DNA of 64,000 bases from Gnetum montanum (GCA_015680685.1 MNCI01020799.1:30004-94003); one strand, 5' to 3'. Shown: positions 1-12,716, numbered from the stretch's first letter. Notes: generated by a model not told the origin, from the sequence alone. Numbers and translations are program-made.

Positions 1-351
1 TATAGATTACATTTAACCCTTCTATTGCCTACAGACATTTTAAGGTGTGGTTACGTAAGGGCATTATAGGTTGGAACCTGCTTTGGGGAGGACCCACTTG
101 CATGACTTTTGCAATTTTTACTTGTTGCATACCACCACATCATCTTATACCCTCTGACTACTTAATTGCCTAATCTATTATTTCCTTTGTCATCATTTTA
201 TCAAACATTCCTCAAACTAGGTTTGACATTAAACTTTTTGGGCAACTTCCTTGAAAAATTTCTAACTCTAAAATCACACTAAGTAAAGAATTCAACATTT
301 ATTATAGGCAATGAGTAAGGTATGAAATCATTGAACATTTTTTAATAACCT

Positions 352-381
352 TACTAACAATTGATCTTTGTGTGATTATAG
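352..381 (+). promoter_or_regulatory. Predicted branch point and 3' splice site before ORF3 (A1)
   Basis: TACTAAC at 352-358 is followed 24 bases later by an AG (380-381) that directly abuts the ATG at 382. The same arrangement recurs before ORF3 in B, C and F, with the AG at the start codon or its remnant. Env-position ORFs of Athila and Calypso elements are reported to be expressed by splicing, which fits. No transcript data are available here. Confidence 0.6.
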
Positions 382-819
382 ATGGCCCCTAAAAGAAGAC
401 AACAAGGAGAACCTTCTCAAGGTGCAACTGAACAACTTGGGGGAGGCAGAGGCCAAGGACCTCATGCAAAATATGCAAAGTAGAAGGCACAATTATTCAG
501 CATCCATCATGGAACTCTTGTTACTGCATAATATATCCAAGAAAACAGAGGAGGGGTTAAGACCTGAGCCTATGAAGAGGAATGATAGCTATTTGTGGCA
601 TGGCATGTCAAGGCCAATCAAGTGTTTCCACAGCTCCTGTGTCCATGGAAAGTGCTAACTCCATCAACCATTGGAACATCAGTATGGATGGATCATAATC
701 CATGGATAGAAGAAAATAAATGTTAGGTACTTTTTCAATGGTATCAATCTCAGAAGCCTGGTGTGCAAAACAAAGGAAAGGCATCCATGGAGGAGCCACT
801 ACTACTAGCAACCCCATGA
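382..819 (+). pseudogene. ORF3 (env-position ORF), short decayed form, element A1
   Basis: The reading frame begins at the ATG abutting the splice acceptor, with a basic, glycine-rich N-terminus (MAPKRRQQGEPSQ). It ends at a TGA after a C-terminus of the form MEEPLLL. The same start and end are recognisable in B, C and F, which defines the ORF limits. The frame is interrupted by several stops, the first being TAG after 33 codons. Compared with B, the central globular domain and most of the coiled coil are absent: the N-terminal part runs straight into the segment with AYEEE and VKANQVFPQ. Function is unknown. Its position corresponds to the env-like gene of Athila elements, but no membrane segment is visible. 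Confidence 0.6.
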
Positions 820-977
820 GTTCCAATAAATTCTATAATTTTGCGTCTATGTCCTAATGTTGTCATATCCACTGTGGCATGAATAATTTTCTAGTCAGTC
901 AATAATCCCATACCTATCCACTATGTAATCAATTGAGCTCTTTCCTCACTTTCTTTGACTCAAGGATGAGTTGTTAT

Positions 978-992
978 TCAGTCATGGGGGTA
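978..992 (+). other. Polypurine tract of A1
   Basis: TTCAGTCATGGGGGTA-type sequence lies immediately before the LTR. The same motif precedes the 3' LTRs of D and, in reverse complement, C, and a variant precedes that of A2. It is the expected plus-strand primer site. Confidence 0.75.
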
Positions 993-1973
993 TGATGAAT
1001 CATGGTCTATTAGGCCTAGTTATCGGAGCCTTGTTATTAGAGCCCTAGTATGATAGGTCCTAATATCGGATCCTTGATATCGAATCCCTGATATTGGGGC
1101 TATGTTAAATAGGCTGCGTATACAGGGCCCCGTATATGCGGCCTCATCGAATCATCCACCCATGAGTCGACGCGGCCCCATTTATGCAAAGTCTATTTTT
1201 AGCTATAAATAAATGTGCACCCGCCACACTTAGGCATCTTTGGGGGTTAATTGTAGGAAAGTTCTTGTAGTTTATTTTTTTAGGAGTTAGAATATTTTCC
1301 CAGTGCATGCCCGTAGTGTGATGCTTGTAATTGTATGACACCTTTATTCGAGTGTGACGTACTTGGACACACACATGATCGATAATAAAGATCGAGATTA
1401 CTTCATCATTGCAGCATTCACTTAGTTTTAATTGTTTAATTGTTATTGTTATTTATTATTTTCTTAGTTAATATTTATTTACCATCATTTACTATTTTTG
1501 TTGTTAAATGCGAAATGAGTACGACTTAATCATAAGCATTTAAGTGTGACTACTTGGTAACCCAGTAGCGTACCTAGGATCTACACTTGGTAATCCCAGT
1601 AGTAGTCATGTACGAGGTTCAAGATGTGTATGGATGATTAAGGAATAGATGATCATTGCACCTAGGCTAGTTTAGACTCTTTCCTTCCATGTCCCATTAG
1701 CTTAGACTTCATTTCTTATTGCTTATTAGTTTAAACAAAGTTATTTTCCATTGCCTCTAGGAGTAGCACTAGTTTAGGATCACATCTTACGTCTCACTCT
1801 GGACTAAACCATATGTGACAAAGCAAATATCAGTCCAAGTGGGAAGATAGCAAACTCCGATCAACATGTAACGATTTAGATAACACAACTAGCCCATCCG
1901 CGGAGTTCGACCAAATTGTGCGTAAACGCTTGTATTCGTCTGGTTGAGCGTAGGGGTACCTTGCCACTCATCA
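993..1973 (+). repeat. LTR of A1 (3' LTR)
   Basis: It begins TGATGAATCATGG and ends CCACTCATCA. Upstream of the TATA box (TATAAATA, 1204-1211) there are several GATATCG/GATATTG units. An AATAAAGA signal follows about 180 bases downstream. The 3' portion, with GTATGGTTGAG-like sequence and AGGGGTACC, is shared by every Athila-type LTR in this window. Confidence 0.88.
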
Positions 1974-3100
1974 CTAAGGAAGATTGATAGAGTTAAGCAT
2001 CCATCAGATCCAAAAGTTAATTGAGTAGGTATCCAGGGAGGAGGGAGAATTAAGAAAGCAAGAAAGTGTAGAGGAATACAATAGGGATCCTTCTATCCGC
2101 AAAAGGGGGGTTCGATTTTGTGATAATGAGGATGAGTTAACTAGAGATGAGGTAGTTAATTAGAAAACCTTGCCACTCCAGAAATTGCAATATGAAAACA
2201 TGGTTAAGGTTGACCAATTATGGGACTCCATGAACAATAAGTTTTAAGTTGTTTTAAAAATTGCTAAAGAGTCCAAGGAGTAAAGTGGTGAGCATGAGTG
2301 CTAGAGACATAAGGAAGCTGAACATGCCATATCCAAGGGTAAGGGTAAGATGGCTGTGATAGAGATGGTTGTGGATAGAAACTCAGATGATGCTAGTAGT
2401 TGTGACAACTACTAGTATGAACATCCCAAGGGATGTTGTCCAATTATGTTACACTTGTAGGAATATGGGGTGTATGCCTTACATCCACAACTTGCACAAT
2501 GGCAAACACCCAAAAGATTACCTTATCCACAAGAAAAATCTCGATAGTTCCACCAACCACAGTAGTACTATCCAAGTGGAACTCCACTGCAACCCTATGA
2601 ATTGTACCAGTAGTGGTAATAACCATAATCATTACCGTTAGCACCTCCAAGACATCAGTACCCCTATTGACAACCAGATCTCGATGGTTATTATGTTCAA
2701 CAACCTTCATCTCTATGGGACTCCTCTAGTCATGCTACCGCTTACCAACCTCACCACTACCCTCCTGAAGTGTACCAACTACTATACCCAAGGAGGGATG
2801 CCACTTACTATCCTCATGCTCCTCCTATTCTTGCACCTACTCCTCTACCTCCTGCATATCTACCACTTGCTACATCCATGTAGGGAAAATTGCTTGCCCA
2901 ACCATAACAAAGAAATGCTACAAGGGTAGTTAATTTGCAACCGGTTAACCCGGCAAGTGGGTCGAGACCATGATCAAAGAAAAGATCCTTCTTCTGACTT
3001 CGTAGTCCACAAAATCCCTCAGACACATCAGTGGTTGGTAGTCCTTATCCTCCACCTTCCTCTACCCTACCTTTATCCAAGTCCCCTTCAACTCAAAATC
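1974..3100 (+). pseudogene. gag, C-terminal part, element A2
   Basis: The segment aligns by eye with the gag of E, starting at a point equivalent to about 43975. It includes a lysine-rich stretch and a short cysteine/histidine-containing segment around 2400-2450 that ends EHPKGCCP in translation and resembles a degenerate zinc knuckle. A proline-, tyrosine- and histidine-rich tail follows, as in the other gags here. Stops and frame changes are frequent. The N-terminal capsid-like part is absent because A1 lies there. Confidence 0.6.
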
Positions 3101-3109
3101 CCTCTCGAA

Positions 3110-6100
3110 TCCTTACTATAATGTTGACCCATGTTGTATCTGATTGGATTCAAGCTCATAACCTACCTATGAAGTTAGCTGATCCTAGGAGTCCCTTGAT
3201 ATATTTATAAATTTCTAGGAATGAGCCTTGTAAAGCTCTTCTTGACTCTGGTTCTAGCATTAATTTGATCTTGCATAAGATGTACACTATGTGGAACCTT
3301 CCTCCCTCGAAGAAGAGTAACATCAAGCAGGAGCTGGCAAACTAGTCCATCACTATTCCATTAGGACTGGTAGAGGACATCGTAACCACAGTTTGTGGAT
3401 GGTCATATCTTACCAACTTCCTAGTAATCAAGGTGGAGAATTGCAAGGGGGACTTCCCAATTATTATGGAAAGGGTTTGGTTAAGCATTATTGATGCCAA
3501 AATGAGTATTAGAGATCTTTTCTTATAGATATCTAAAGAAAATGAATTTGGAAGGATAAAAAAGAAGAAGGTTCCATGTATTATGTATAGTGATTCAGGG
3601 TGTCATTATGTGTAGAAGCTATGGTCAGTGAAGTGAACATCTATCTTTGCATGTAAGCAATGTGCACTAGAAGCTGAAATCCAAAGATGTCTATATGTGG
3701 CAACCATAAAACAAGAAGGCACCTAATGGCTGACAGTTGATTCTAGTAGTAGTACATTGTTCATGGAACCTATTGAGGGCCTAATATATGAATACGTTGC
3801 AAGTATGAATGAACTCGAGCAAGTTCATCACTAGCTCTTTGAGGGATTAAATGATGATATCAATTGGGAAGAGTTGGAAATTCCTGAAAATTTCAAATAA
3901 GAACCCTTGAGTTAAAGACATTATCGACAAGAATGAAGTATGTGTTCTTGAAAAATGGAAGGTTGATCATTATTAATGCCAAGCTTGTTGCAAGACAAAA
4001 GAAGATGTTGATGAAGGTTGTGGAAAAATGGTTAGTAGCCTTTGCTTGGTCATATTCTAAGCTCACTAGAATAGATCCAAGAATAAGATAGTACTAGATA
4101 TACACTGACCCCACTGTTAAGCCAAAATGACAACTGTAGCAGCATTTGAATCCCAAATTAAAGAAAATTGTCAAAGAGGAGATGGAGCAACTTCTCAAGG
4201 TGGGATTCATCTACCTTGTTGTAGATAGTGAGTGGGTTATTTCACTCATGATTATTCCTAAAAAAGGAGACAAATGGTAGGTGTGCATCAACTTCCAGCT
4301 GCTTAATATGGCAACTTTCAAAGATTATTTTTCATTGCCTTCTATTGACCAAGTGCTGGACACCATTTCTGGGCAGAACTATACACCTTTTTGGATGGTT
4401 ATAGTGGTTATAACCAAATCTAGATAACACCAGAGGACCAGGTGAAGATGACTTCACAAGTCCTTGGGGGACTTTTGCTTATCATTAGATGCCATTTGGT
4501 CTATGTAATGCCCCAACTACATTCCAACGCGTAGTCCTTAACATTTCCAACAATAAATTGGTAGTGGGGTAGAAGTCTTCATGGATGACTTTTCTACCTA
4601 TAGAGCTATGTTTGAGCAAGCCTTAGACTGTATCGAGTAGGTGTTAAGGAGATGTGTTGAAAAAAACCTCTCGCTCAATTGGAAAAAAAGCCATCTTATG
4701 GTCCAAGAAGGCATAGTCTTGGGGCACCGTATCTCAAAAGCAGGAATCAAGGTTGACCATGAGAAAATAAAGATCATGCAAGGAATCACCTATCAACTAG
4801 AAATAGTTAAATAAGTGTGATTATTCCTTGGTCATACTAGCTACTACTGGCACTTCATCGAGAACTTTTTCAAAATCACCAAGTTGTTGGTTGAATTAAC
4901 AAAGAAAGATGCACCATTTGTCTAGACCCTTGCATGTGAAACAACATTTCAACAATTGAAGTAGAAGCTTATTGAAACCCCACTTCTATAAGTACTTGAT
5001 TGGTCCAGGCCATTTCATGTAATGATTGATGCATCAAATTATGCTTTGGGGGTAGTGCTCATGCAGATGGATGATCAAAAACATCCATATTACATTTGCT
5101 GCATAAGCCAAAGTATCATAGGTGCACAACTGAACTACACCACTATGGAAAATGAGTTGATGGTGATGGTGTTTGCATTAGAAAATTTCAGGCACTATGT
5201 GCTTGGTTATAAAGTGTTTGTGCACATAGATCATAGTACCATCTGATTTCTAATGAATAAATCAACGGTGAGCCTCCATGTCATATGATGGCTCATGATT
5301 TTGCAAGAGTTCGATCTCACAATGGTAGATCGAAAGGGTGTGGAAAATGTGTTCGCTAACCACTTATCACAGTTAAGATGGAACAACAAGGAGAAAGAGA
5401 GCCCCTTATTTGATCAGTTTCCTGACGAATCTCTCCTTACAGGGGCTATTAATGTACAAATGCCCAATGAGCTAAAATCATATGACACCATCCTCACTTA
5501 TCTACTCAAGCAAGAATTGCTACAAGGGTTGGACACCCAGAATAAACAACAATTTCTTCACCAGGTTAAGCATTTCATGGAAATCAATGGGAATCTTTAC
5601 AAAGTATGTTTCAACAGCATGGTATGTTTGTGTGTCCTTGACATAGATCAACTACGCATTGTGGGGGACATTATGCTGGGAGATGCATGACCATCAAAAT
5701 CCTCATGGTAGGATATTATTGGCCAACAATCTTTAGGGATGCACACTAATTTGTTCGTGCTTGTGATCATTGTTAGAGGGATGGTGGAATGACAGTTGGA
5801 ATGGAGGGGCCACATCAATGGATTCAGCCTCTCAAGCCATTCGATGTTTAGGGAATTGACTTTATGGATCCCATCACACCTTTGTCAAATGAAAAGGTGT
5901 ATATAATATCTGAAATTAACTATTGCACTAAGTGGGTAGTTGCAATTAACTACTATTGCTTGGTTTGTACAATAGAATATCATAAATAGGTTTGGTATGC
6001 CTCATGCATTAATTCTTGACAATGAAACTCATTTCATAGGTGCCACTTTTTGAAAACTTATGCAGTGCTTAGGGGTTGAGCACAAACTCATAACACCTTA

Positions 6101-6716
6101 TCACCCTCAAGCCAATGGTCAAGTTGAGGTCACTAATTGGGAGATTACAAAAATTCTAACATGCACTATCAACAAATACTGAAGGGACTAGAGCACCAAA
6201 TTAAATGATGCCCTTTGGGCCTATCACTCAACATGGAAGCTTTCCGTAAGTTATTCTTCCTATGAACTTGTGTACAGAAAACTACCAACACTGCCCATCC
6301 AATCCAAGCTTTGTACACTCTCTACAGCCTATGACCTTGACATGGATCTAAGTCTAGCATAAAAGAAAAGATTAATGAACCTAAACTTGCTAAATGAAAT
6401 TTGGTTAATGGCCCTATCATCCAACGAAATGCATAAGGCATTCAACAAGAAACGTCATGACCTCAAAATAAGAAAAGTCAAGTTTCAACTAGGAGACAAG
6501 TTTCTCTATTGGAATCCTGCACATGTACCTCAACGAACTAGATTTCAAACATTATGGGAAGGACCTTACATTATTGATGAGAATTTTCCATCTGGGGCCA
6601 TGATCATCTATAAACGTGATAGCCTAGACAAGAAACAATTAGTCAACATCCAACAACTAAAATCTTTCCATGAGCCCAAGCGAACCAACTCAACAGACAC
6701 CTCACTAGATGGATAA
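3110..6716 (+). pseudogene. pol polyprotein (PR-RT-RNaseH-IN), decayed, element A2
   Basis: Order of domains: an aspartic protease with the active-site motif LLDSGSS near 3240-3260; reverse transcriptase from about 4160, with VFMDDFSTY near 4580 as the catalytic box; RNase H from about 5022 (start MIDASNYALGVVL, later TMENELMVMVFALENFRHY); integrase from about 5660, with an HCxxC-like zinc region near 5770, and DFMDP and TPYHPQANGQ motifs near 5860 and 6095. The C-terminal integrase tail is open at 6375-6716 (KFQLGDKFLYWNPAH). The gag-pol order and RNase H before integrase place it in Ty3/gypsy. Multiple stops and frameshifts prevent expression as one protein. Confidence 0.85.
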
Positions 6717-8741
6717 CCATGTCCAATTTTTCAGATCTCCCCCTTCCAACTTAGTCGTGGGGAAGATGGCCATCCATACTAACACTTTATGCAACTCCTC
6801 AGTCTTTTGACTTTTTTTTTACACATTTTTGGTTTTTATAATTTTTTTTTCATATTCTTTGTTTTACATCTTTTTATTTTTCAGGTTATTGATCATTTCT
6901 AAGTTTTTGTTTTATACCATTGTAAGTATATTTAATATTGCTTGAATACTATTTTACATTTTGCTATATTTTCCTATGTTTGGTATAATTCTCTACTCTT
7001 TTTGCTAATAAAGGTGCCAGGTACAATGGTAATGTGCTACTCGATGATGGTATGTATCATTTATGATTTGATTATTAATGTCTGGTTTTTGACTTTGAAT
7101 GTTGTTACTAACAACTAGGACATGGTTTCTTTTCATGTAACAGGTAGCAAGTCTACATCATCCACCCATCCACACACTCTAGGATTTTCCTTGTTTTGGA
7201 AACGTGTAATCCCTTTTTAATTAATGCAACCTTAATAAATTGGTGACTTGTGTAGTTGTGGGAATTGAGAAGGAATTAAAGGTTTGGATAGGGTGTGGCT
7301 TCAAAGGGATGCAATATTCTTCATGCTTTTGTATTTTCCTATGTGTGGGAGTATTCTTGTGAGCTTCTCACTGTTCTATGTTATTCCACAATAGGAAGTC
7401 GAATAAGTCCTTGCATGGTGCGGTCCGCATGACGAAAAAAAAAGATGAGGATTCAAAGCACACCCTTTAGAAAAAATAAATGCAAAAACACATGGGTCTT
7501 TGCATGGTGTGGTTTCCATTAAAAAAAACATGGGAATTCAAAGCACACCCCTTAGACTAAATAAAAGGGCTACAAGCACTAGTTATGAGATTTTTCTTGT
7601 CTCCTCTAACTAAGGCCCTTTTTCACTTCCTACTTTCTCTCCAATTGGGAATGGTGGTTGTTTTGTGGAGCATTCTTGTGTTTCAAGGGATGGACTAATC
7701 TTAGAATGTTGATGTGAGGTCATTAAAAGTGGTTGGTTTTGGTCTAGACTAGGGATGGATCCTACTGAGTCATTTAATCATGAACTCCACAAGGGAATTC
7801 ATGTGACCATAAGTAGGAACTCCATTCCATTCTCTCTCTCATCCATCTATGCCTTTCATGCCTCACCTCACTACTAGTTTTATGTTTTGATTTGATGTTC
7901 TAGTTTGATGTGTCAGGTTTCTCAGTCAGTTACTTCTAGGTTTTTGCACTTAACCTTTCATAACCATTAATATCCATGGTGCCCACAGACTCCTTGGTTT
8001 GAAGTTATGCAAGGGCATAAAAGGCCTATGCCTACTTTGGGGAGGACCTACTTGCATACCTTTTGGTTTGATTAAGTTAAGTTCTTTAACCTTAGACATT
8101 GTTACAATCAAATTATTTTATTTGCCCCATCAATGCCATCCAATTGTGTGCATCTTCACAACTATTTTTAGTGAATTCTATACCCTATTTTCAGTATTCC
8201 TTATGTTAAGATTTTTTGGAATTTTATGGACCGCTTCTCTTACTTAACCCATTTGTCAAGCTTCCCACTAACATTATCAAGCAACCAATCTACCACAATC
8301 GCTACTTAGCTAGACAAAATCATTGATGAGACAAGGTATTCAACTACTGTGTGTTACACTTTATATACTAATTCTTGATTTTGTTGTGAATGCAGTGGGG
8401 AGCATGGACTGGAAGCAAGATTGTCTTCACCAAGGAGGATGCAACAATATTACTGGCGAGAGATTGTTCATGACCACTGGATCTTTTCTACCTCTCCCTC
8501 ATTCTTCTGTTGTGATGAGGGATTGGATGTCCATTGGATATGAGGGTGTTCTTTTGTCATGAACACCTGATTTTGTACACAATTGTAATGTCATACACTT
8601 GGGCACTTATGTATTTGTCTATTTCCTCTATATCACTCTGCATGTCTATAAAACATTCCATACCTCCCAATATATTTTGTAAGGGACCTGTTCCTCCTCT
8701 TCTATACTCAAGGATGAGTTTTCATTCAATTGTGGGGGGTA
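6717..8741 (+). other. Non-coding 3' region of A2
   Basis: No convincing ORF is seen. The stretch starts with a polypurine-like AGTCGTGGGGAAGA (6753-6766), a T-rich tract (about 6810-6980) and a GTAAGT at 6922-6927. The conserved box (ACTTTGGGGAGGACC) lies near 8034-8049. A predicted acceptor TGTGAATGCAG near 8385 precedes a short region comparable with 37.9-38.2 kb in D. The polypurine tract GTGGGGGGTA ends at 8741. Confidence 0.55.
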
Positions 8742-9601
8742 TGATAAATCATGTTTTTCATAAACTCTAATATTGGAGTGGCTATGATATTAGGTACATA
8801 ATATCATAACCTAAGATGCGATATCGTGCATGTGATATCGCTGGGTTACTCCCGGGTCTATAAATACAGCCCCCAGGCACACGATTTAGGGTGGTTTTTG
8901 GAGTCAAGTAGCAAAACTCTTACAGTTTGTTCATTTGAGAGTAGAATATTTTTTAAGTGCTTGTAATAGAAGGTCTAGGTCTAAGTGTGATCGGATCTTT
9001 ACTCAAGCATTGATGTACCTGAACACACTATTGTGTTGGCAATAAAGACAAGCTCTTTGATTCATCCTTGCAGCACTTGACACTTTCTTTCTTTATGCAT
9101 TTACATATCATGATTTCATGTAGTTTACATTAATGTTATTCATTTAGCAATTAATTTTGATTAATTAAGTAGCTAATTAGAGTACACAAGCATGACCCCT
9201 TTGAACATACATGTGAAACTTGGTAGCTCAGAAATGGTTAGCGTTTGACAACCTAGTAGTATTTACATGAAGTTCAGGATGTGTCCGAGAAGTGGGGATG
9301 ATTACTTGTGTTAGGCTAGATTAGACAATACTTTACTTAGCACTTAATTAATCTCACCTTTATTCTTGTTTTAGGCAAGTAAATTGATAAAACACAAAAT
9401 AACAAAAATCTTATGCCTCATTCACACTTAACCATAAACTTGCATTTCACAAGTGGGATTGAGAAGACAATGAATGGACAACATGAACTTACTATTTAGC
9501 TTTAGCATGCTTAGTAATTAAAGTTTGCGAAATTCGACCAAATTGCACATGAAAGCCTATCATTTGTGTGGTTGGGCATAGGGGTACCTCGCTGTTAATC
9601 A
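8742..9601 (+). repeat. LTR of A2 (3' LTR)
   Basis: It begins TGATAAATCATG and ends CTGTTAATCA, a decayed form of CCACTCATCA. The TATA box is at 8859-8866, downstream of GATATTAG, GATATCGTG and GATATCGCT units. An AATAAAGA signal lies near 9040. The LTR is about 860 bp and close to the 5' LTR of E in layout. Confidence 0.82.
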
Positions 9602-11703
9602 ACAAGGATCATCAAATTAATTTTCTTGCCAAGAACCAAGAATTCAACAATTCTATAAATTTCAAAAAATTACAAAATAGACATGAGCCTAGGGATACTC
9701 TTACTTTTTGCTAACAGTACCAATCCTCATACAAGGGATCCTTGGTTCCTATTAGCATATTGTTATGCCAATATGCCCCAAATCATTATGGGTGTTTCTA
9801 AATCATTACAAAAGGCCTAAGAGTGCAAAAGACAAGTGGAGAGATCCACCAACAAAATTAAGGATTCAATCATCCACAATCTCAAATACAAATCTTATCA
9901 ATGTTGATTATAACATAAAATTATATTTAGGTCAAAGAAAGGAGAAGAGTTGAGATAATGAGATTATCAATTAGTATTTCCCATCATACATAGCAAGAGA
10001 AAGATTCATTACAATATTGAAATACTACTTATTTCAAATTTTCCTTTTATTTGTTATCTTCTATAGTAGCTACAATCTTCCCTTGTTGCTATTCTTTTTT
10101 CTTCTAGTCACAACTCTCTCATGTTATTGTTCATTTACTATTTTAGCATAATCTTCTTTTGTTGTTGTCTTCTTGTTATTATTGTTCATTTTTTGCTTCA
10201 AACACAATCTCTATTATTGGTTTTCATCTTCTTGTTTTGCCATAGTCATATTTTTGTTGTTCATTTTTTGTTCTAGCTACAATATCCTTTTATTGTTGTT
10301 CACTTCCAGCCACCTCCATTGTGATTAAGCTCTCCTTCTTTCTGTAATATGCACACACTCTCTTTCTACTTTTTGCTTTGCATTTTCCTCTCCCCTCTTT
10401 TCTTTCTTTATATTCTTTATTGAAAACTATTATACTTCTCCTTTTTTTAAAACTATTTAAACCTTTTTCTACACCACCGAGTCATGATTTCAATTCTTTC
10501 CATGATCACTTTTAAAAATTAATTAAATTATATTCTAACAAGTTGTAGGTTCAATTCGCTTGGTTGCAACTTTCAATATTTTGAAATTCTAACTCAACCA
10601 AGTCTTAAGTTTAATTCCTTTTGATCTTATATAGTAGGAAATTGATAAGCATAAAATATTAAAACATAATATCTACTTCTATTCCTTTTTTCTTTAGCAA
10701 TATGTTACCTCTAAATTTATTAGCAATAAATATGTAGTTGTGTTTCATTTCCAACAACATTTCTTCTTAGAAATCAAGTCATAAGGTGCAATGGAAGAGA
10801 TTTCAAAATGAAAATATGAAAAAGTATAACTCTGAGACATAAAATCAAGTGAAAGACCTTCTCTTTTAGGCCATTAGAAATGCAAGAGTTTCCATTTTAT
10901 ATTCATAACTGATTATTGCATTATTTCACAATGCCTTGAAAGGTCATGTAAATGAACTTTCGACAGCCATGAAAGGGATGCTCATATTCTATTAACCAAT
11001 TAAATTCTAAAGAACAATGCATCAATAACACACACAAAATTTCACATGTTCATCATTTGAAATGATACAACTATGATATACATAATATTCCTAATTCATA
11101 GGTCAAGTTCTTTTCACTTCATTCATTGGTCAAGTTCCTCAGCAACATGTGTGTATGTATGTATATTTAAAAGAATCATTAATGCTATGCAAAACATACC
11201 TCTTTTCCCCTTTGAAGCCTAATGTAAAGAATCTTTGTTTCTTCTTTTCTTTCCAAATCTAATTGTTGAACGATTAGAATTTGCATAGCAACTATTAGAG
11301 ATAAGATACCTAAAATGTATATGAACACACATTGAAGCAAGTACATGAGATATTCACACACACACACACACACACAGTTCACATAGAAACATTTTAATTA
11401 GTTTAAGAACTCATTTTAATGCCTATAATCTAGGCAACACATAAAAAAATAAAAGCATAGTAACAACCTCATAAGTAATACAATATTTTAGCTTTATTTC
11501 TTCTTGGCATTCATTTTGTTCATTCCATTAATAAATGCTAAATCAATGGGTAGTATGTAGTTAGTACTTTGCATCTACTAATACACACAATACACATTAG
11601 TAAAACTTAGATTAATCACAAGGAAGAATAGCAGGTCATTCCATTAATCATTAATACAAGCATGTTAGGAACACTCATAAACTTATACATATTTCTATAA
11701 ATC
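9602..11703. other. Unassigned AT-rich intergenic DNA
   Basis: No gene is recognised in this 2.1 kb. A T-rich stretch at about 10020-10330 contains loosely repeated phrases of the form TTGTTGTTC...CTTCT...CTAGCTACAAT, suggesting degenerate tandem repeats. At 10545-10640 two phrases, GTAGGTTCAATTCGC and AAGTTTAATTCC, resemble the B box of tRNA-derived SINEs. A CA microsatellite lies at 11355-11376. The segment ends in the left copy of the LINE target duplication. Confidence 0.5.
11355..11376. repeat. (CA)11 microsatellite
   Basis: Eleven uninterrupted CA units. It produces an artificial Val-Cys repeat in an antisense reading frame, which should not be read as a gene. Confidence 0.95.
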
Positions 11704-11719
11704 AATGCTATCCACACAC
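11704..11719. repeat. Left target-site duplication of the LINE
   Basis: AATGCTATCCACACAC occurs here and again at 25414-25429, immediately after a run of nine A residues. A 14-16 bp duplication next to a poly-A tail is the hallmark of LINE insertion. Confidence 0.85.
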
Positions 11720-11759
11720 CTTAGAAATTTGAATGTCATGTCTCCATTTCCCTAGGACC

Positions 11760-11907
11760 TTTATACTCTTCGGTATTTAGATGACACAATGATTTTTTCT
11801 CAACATCTATCGAGAGGTTGTAAAGGTAGTGTAGGCATTGAATGTATTTTATTAGTCGATAGGGTTTGAAGTCAATTGGAACAAGATAGAGCTTCTCCAT
11901 GTGGGAT
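11760..11907 (+). pseudogene. LINE reverse transcriptase, copy 1, left half
   Basis: Translation near 11773-11800 gives YLDDTMIFSQH, which matches the catalytic FADDT(L/M)IFS box of L1-type reverse transcriptases. The sequence continues to GCTTCTCCATGTGGGAT, where element B is inserted; it resumes at 19691. Confidence 0.65.
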
Positions 11908-12716
11908 TGATGGGACGCGATATTGCATGGGCCACAATATCACATCCCCTGCAATATCACGTACACGATATCGTAATCCGTCACAATGTCTATAAATAAG
12001 AAGCAGCTCTCCCTTATTTGATATCCTAGTTTAGATTATAGTGAAACTCTGGTAGTTTAATCCCTCTAGAGTTAGATTATTTTTCCAGTGTCTACCCACA
12101 ATGTGGTGATTGTAATTGTACGACATTCTTTATTCGAGTGTGATGTACTTGGACGTGCACATGATCGACAATAAAGATCAAGATTACTTCATCATTACAA
12201 CATTCACTTTGTTGTTTATTTATTTCTTTAAATTTTATTTACTGCTTTCTCTCTCACCCTTAAAATCCTAGAATGCAGAATGAGTACGACTTGATTACGA
12301 ACATTTAAGTGTGACTACTTGGTATCCCAGTGGCGTACCTAGGATCTACGCTTGGTAATCCCAGTGGTAGTCATGCACGAAGTCCAAGATGTGTAGGGAT
12401 GATCAAGGAATCGATTGCTCATCACACTTAGGCTAGATTAGATTCTCTTACCCTTTTCCTCCTAGCTTAGCTTAGTTAGTATTATTTCCCATTGTTTCAG
12501 TAGTAGCATTAGAATTAGCAACACATCATACACCTCACTCTGGACTAAACCATACATGAAAAATATAATACTAGTCTAGGTGGGAAGACAGCGAACTGCA
12601 ACCTAAGGTTAATGATCTAGGTGCTACAACTAGTCCATCTGCGGAGTTTGACCGGACCGCGCATGAGAACGCTCGTATTCGTATGGTTGAGTGTAGGGGT
12701 GTCTTGCCACTCATCA
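11908..12716 (+). repeat. 5' LTR of B
   Basis: It begins TGATGGGACGCGATATTGC and ends CCACTCATCA. The short U3 is packed with GATATC-type palindromes before the TATA box at 11991-11998. AATAAAGA follows near 12170. It is 809 bp. Confidence 0.9.

Larger units (their letters stand above)
1..1973 (+). mobile_element. Element A1: 3' end of an Athila-type LTR retrotransposon
   Basis: This is the right part of an element whose left part lies outside the window. In order it shows the conserved box with TTTGGGGAGGACCC near 79, a splice acceptor and a decayed ORF3 (382-819), the polypurine tract ending at 992, and a complete 3' LTR (993-1973). The layout and sequence match element C at 26-32 kb. It ends exactly on TCATCA and the following bases continue inside the gag of element A2, so A1 is a nested insertion. 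The next five bases (CTAAG, 1974-1978) are the expected target duplication; the partner copy would lie left of the window. Confidence 0.85.
1974..9601 (+). mobile_element. Element A2: Athila-type element with decayed gag-pol and 3' LTR
   Basis: From left to right: the second half of gag (interrupted by A1), protease, reverse transcriptase, RNase H and integrase, a 2-kb non-coding 3' region, a polypurine tract, and a 3' LTR (8742-9601). It is the only element here in which the whole pol order can be followed. The 5' LTR and first half of gag should lie left of the A1 insertion, outside the window. Many stops and several frameshifts make it inactive. Its LTR is of the same subtype as those of E and of the solo LTR at 60.7 kb. 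Confidence 0.85.

Noticed and set aside
11185-11382. Minus-strand ORF with a Val-Cys repeat
   Set aside because: It is the translation of the (CA)11 microsatellite with random flanks.
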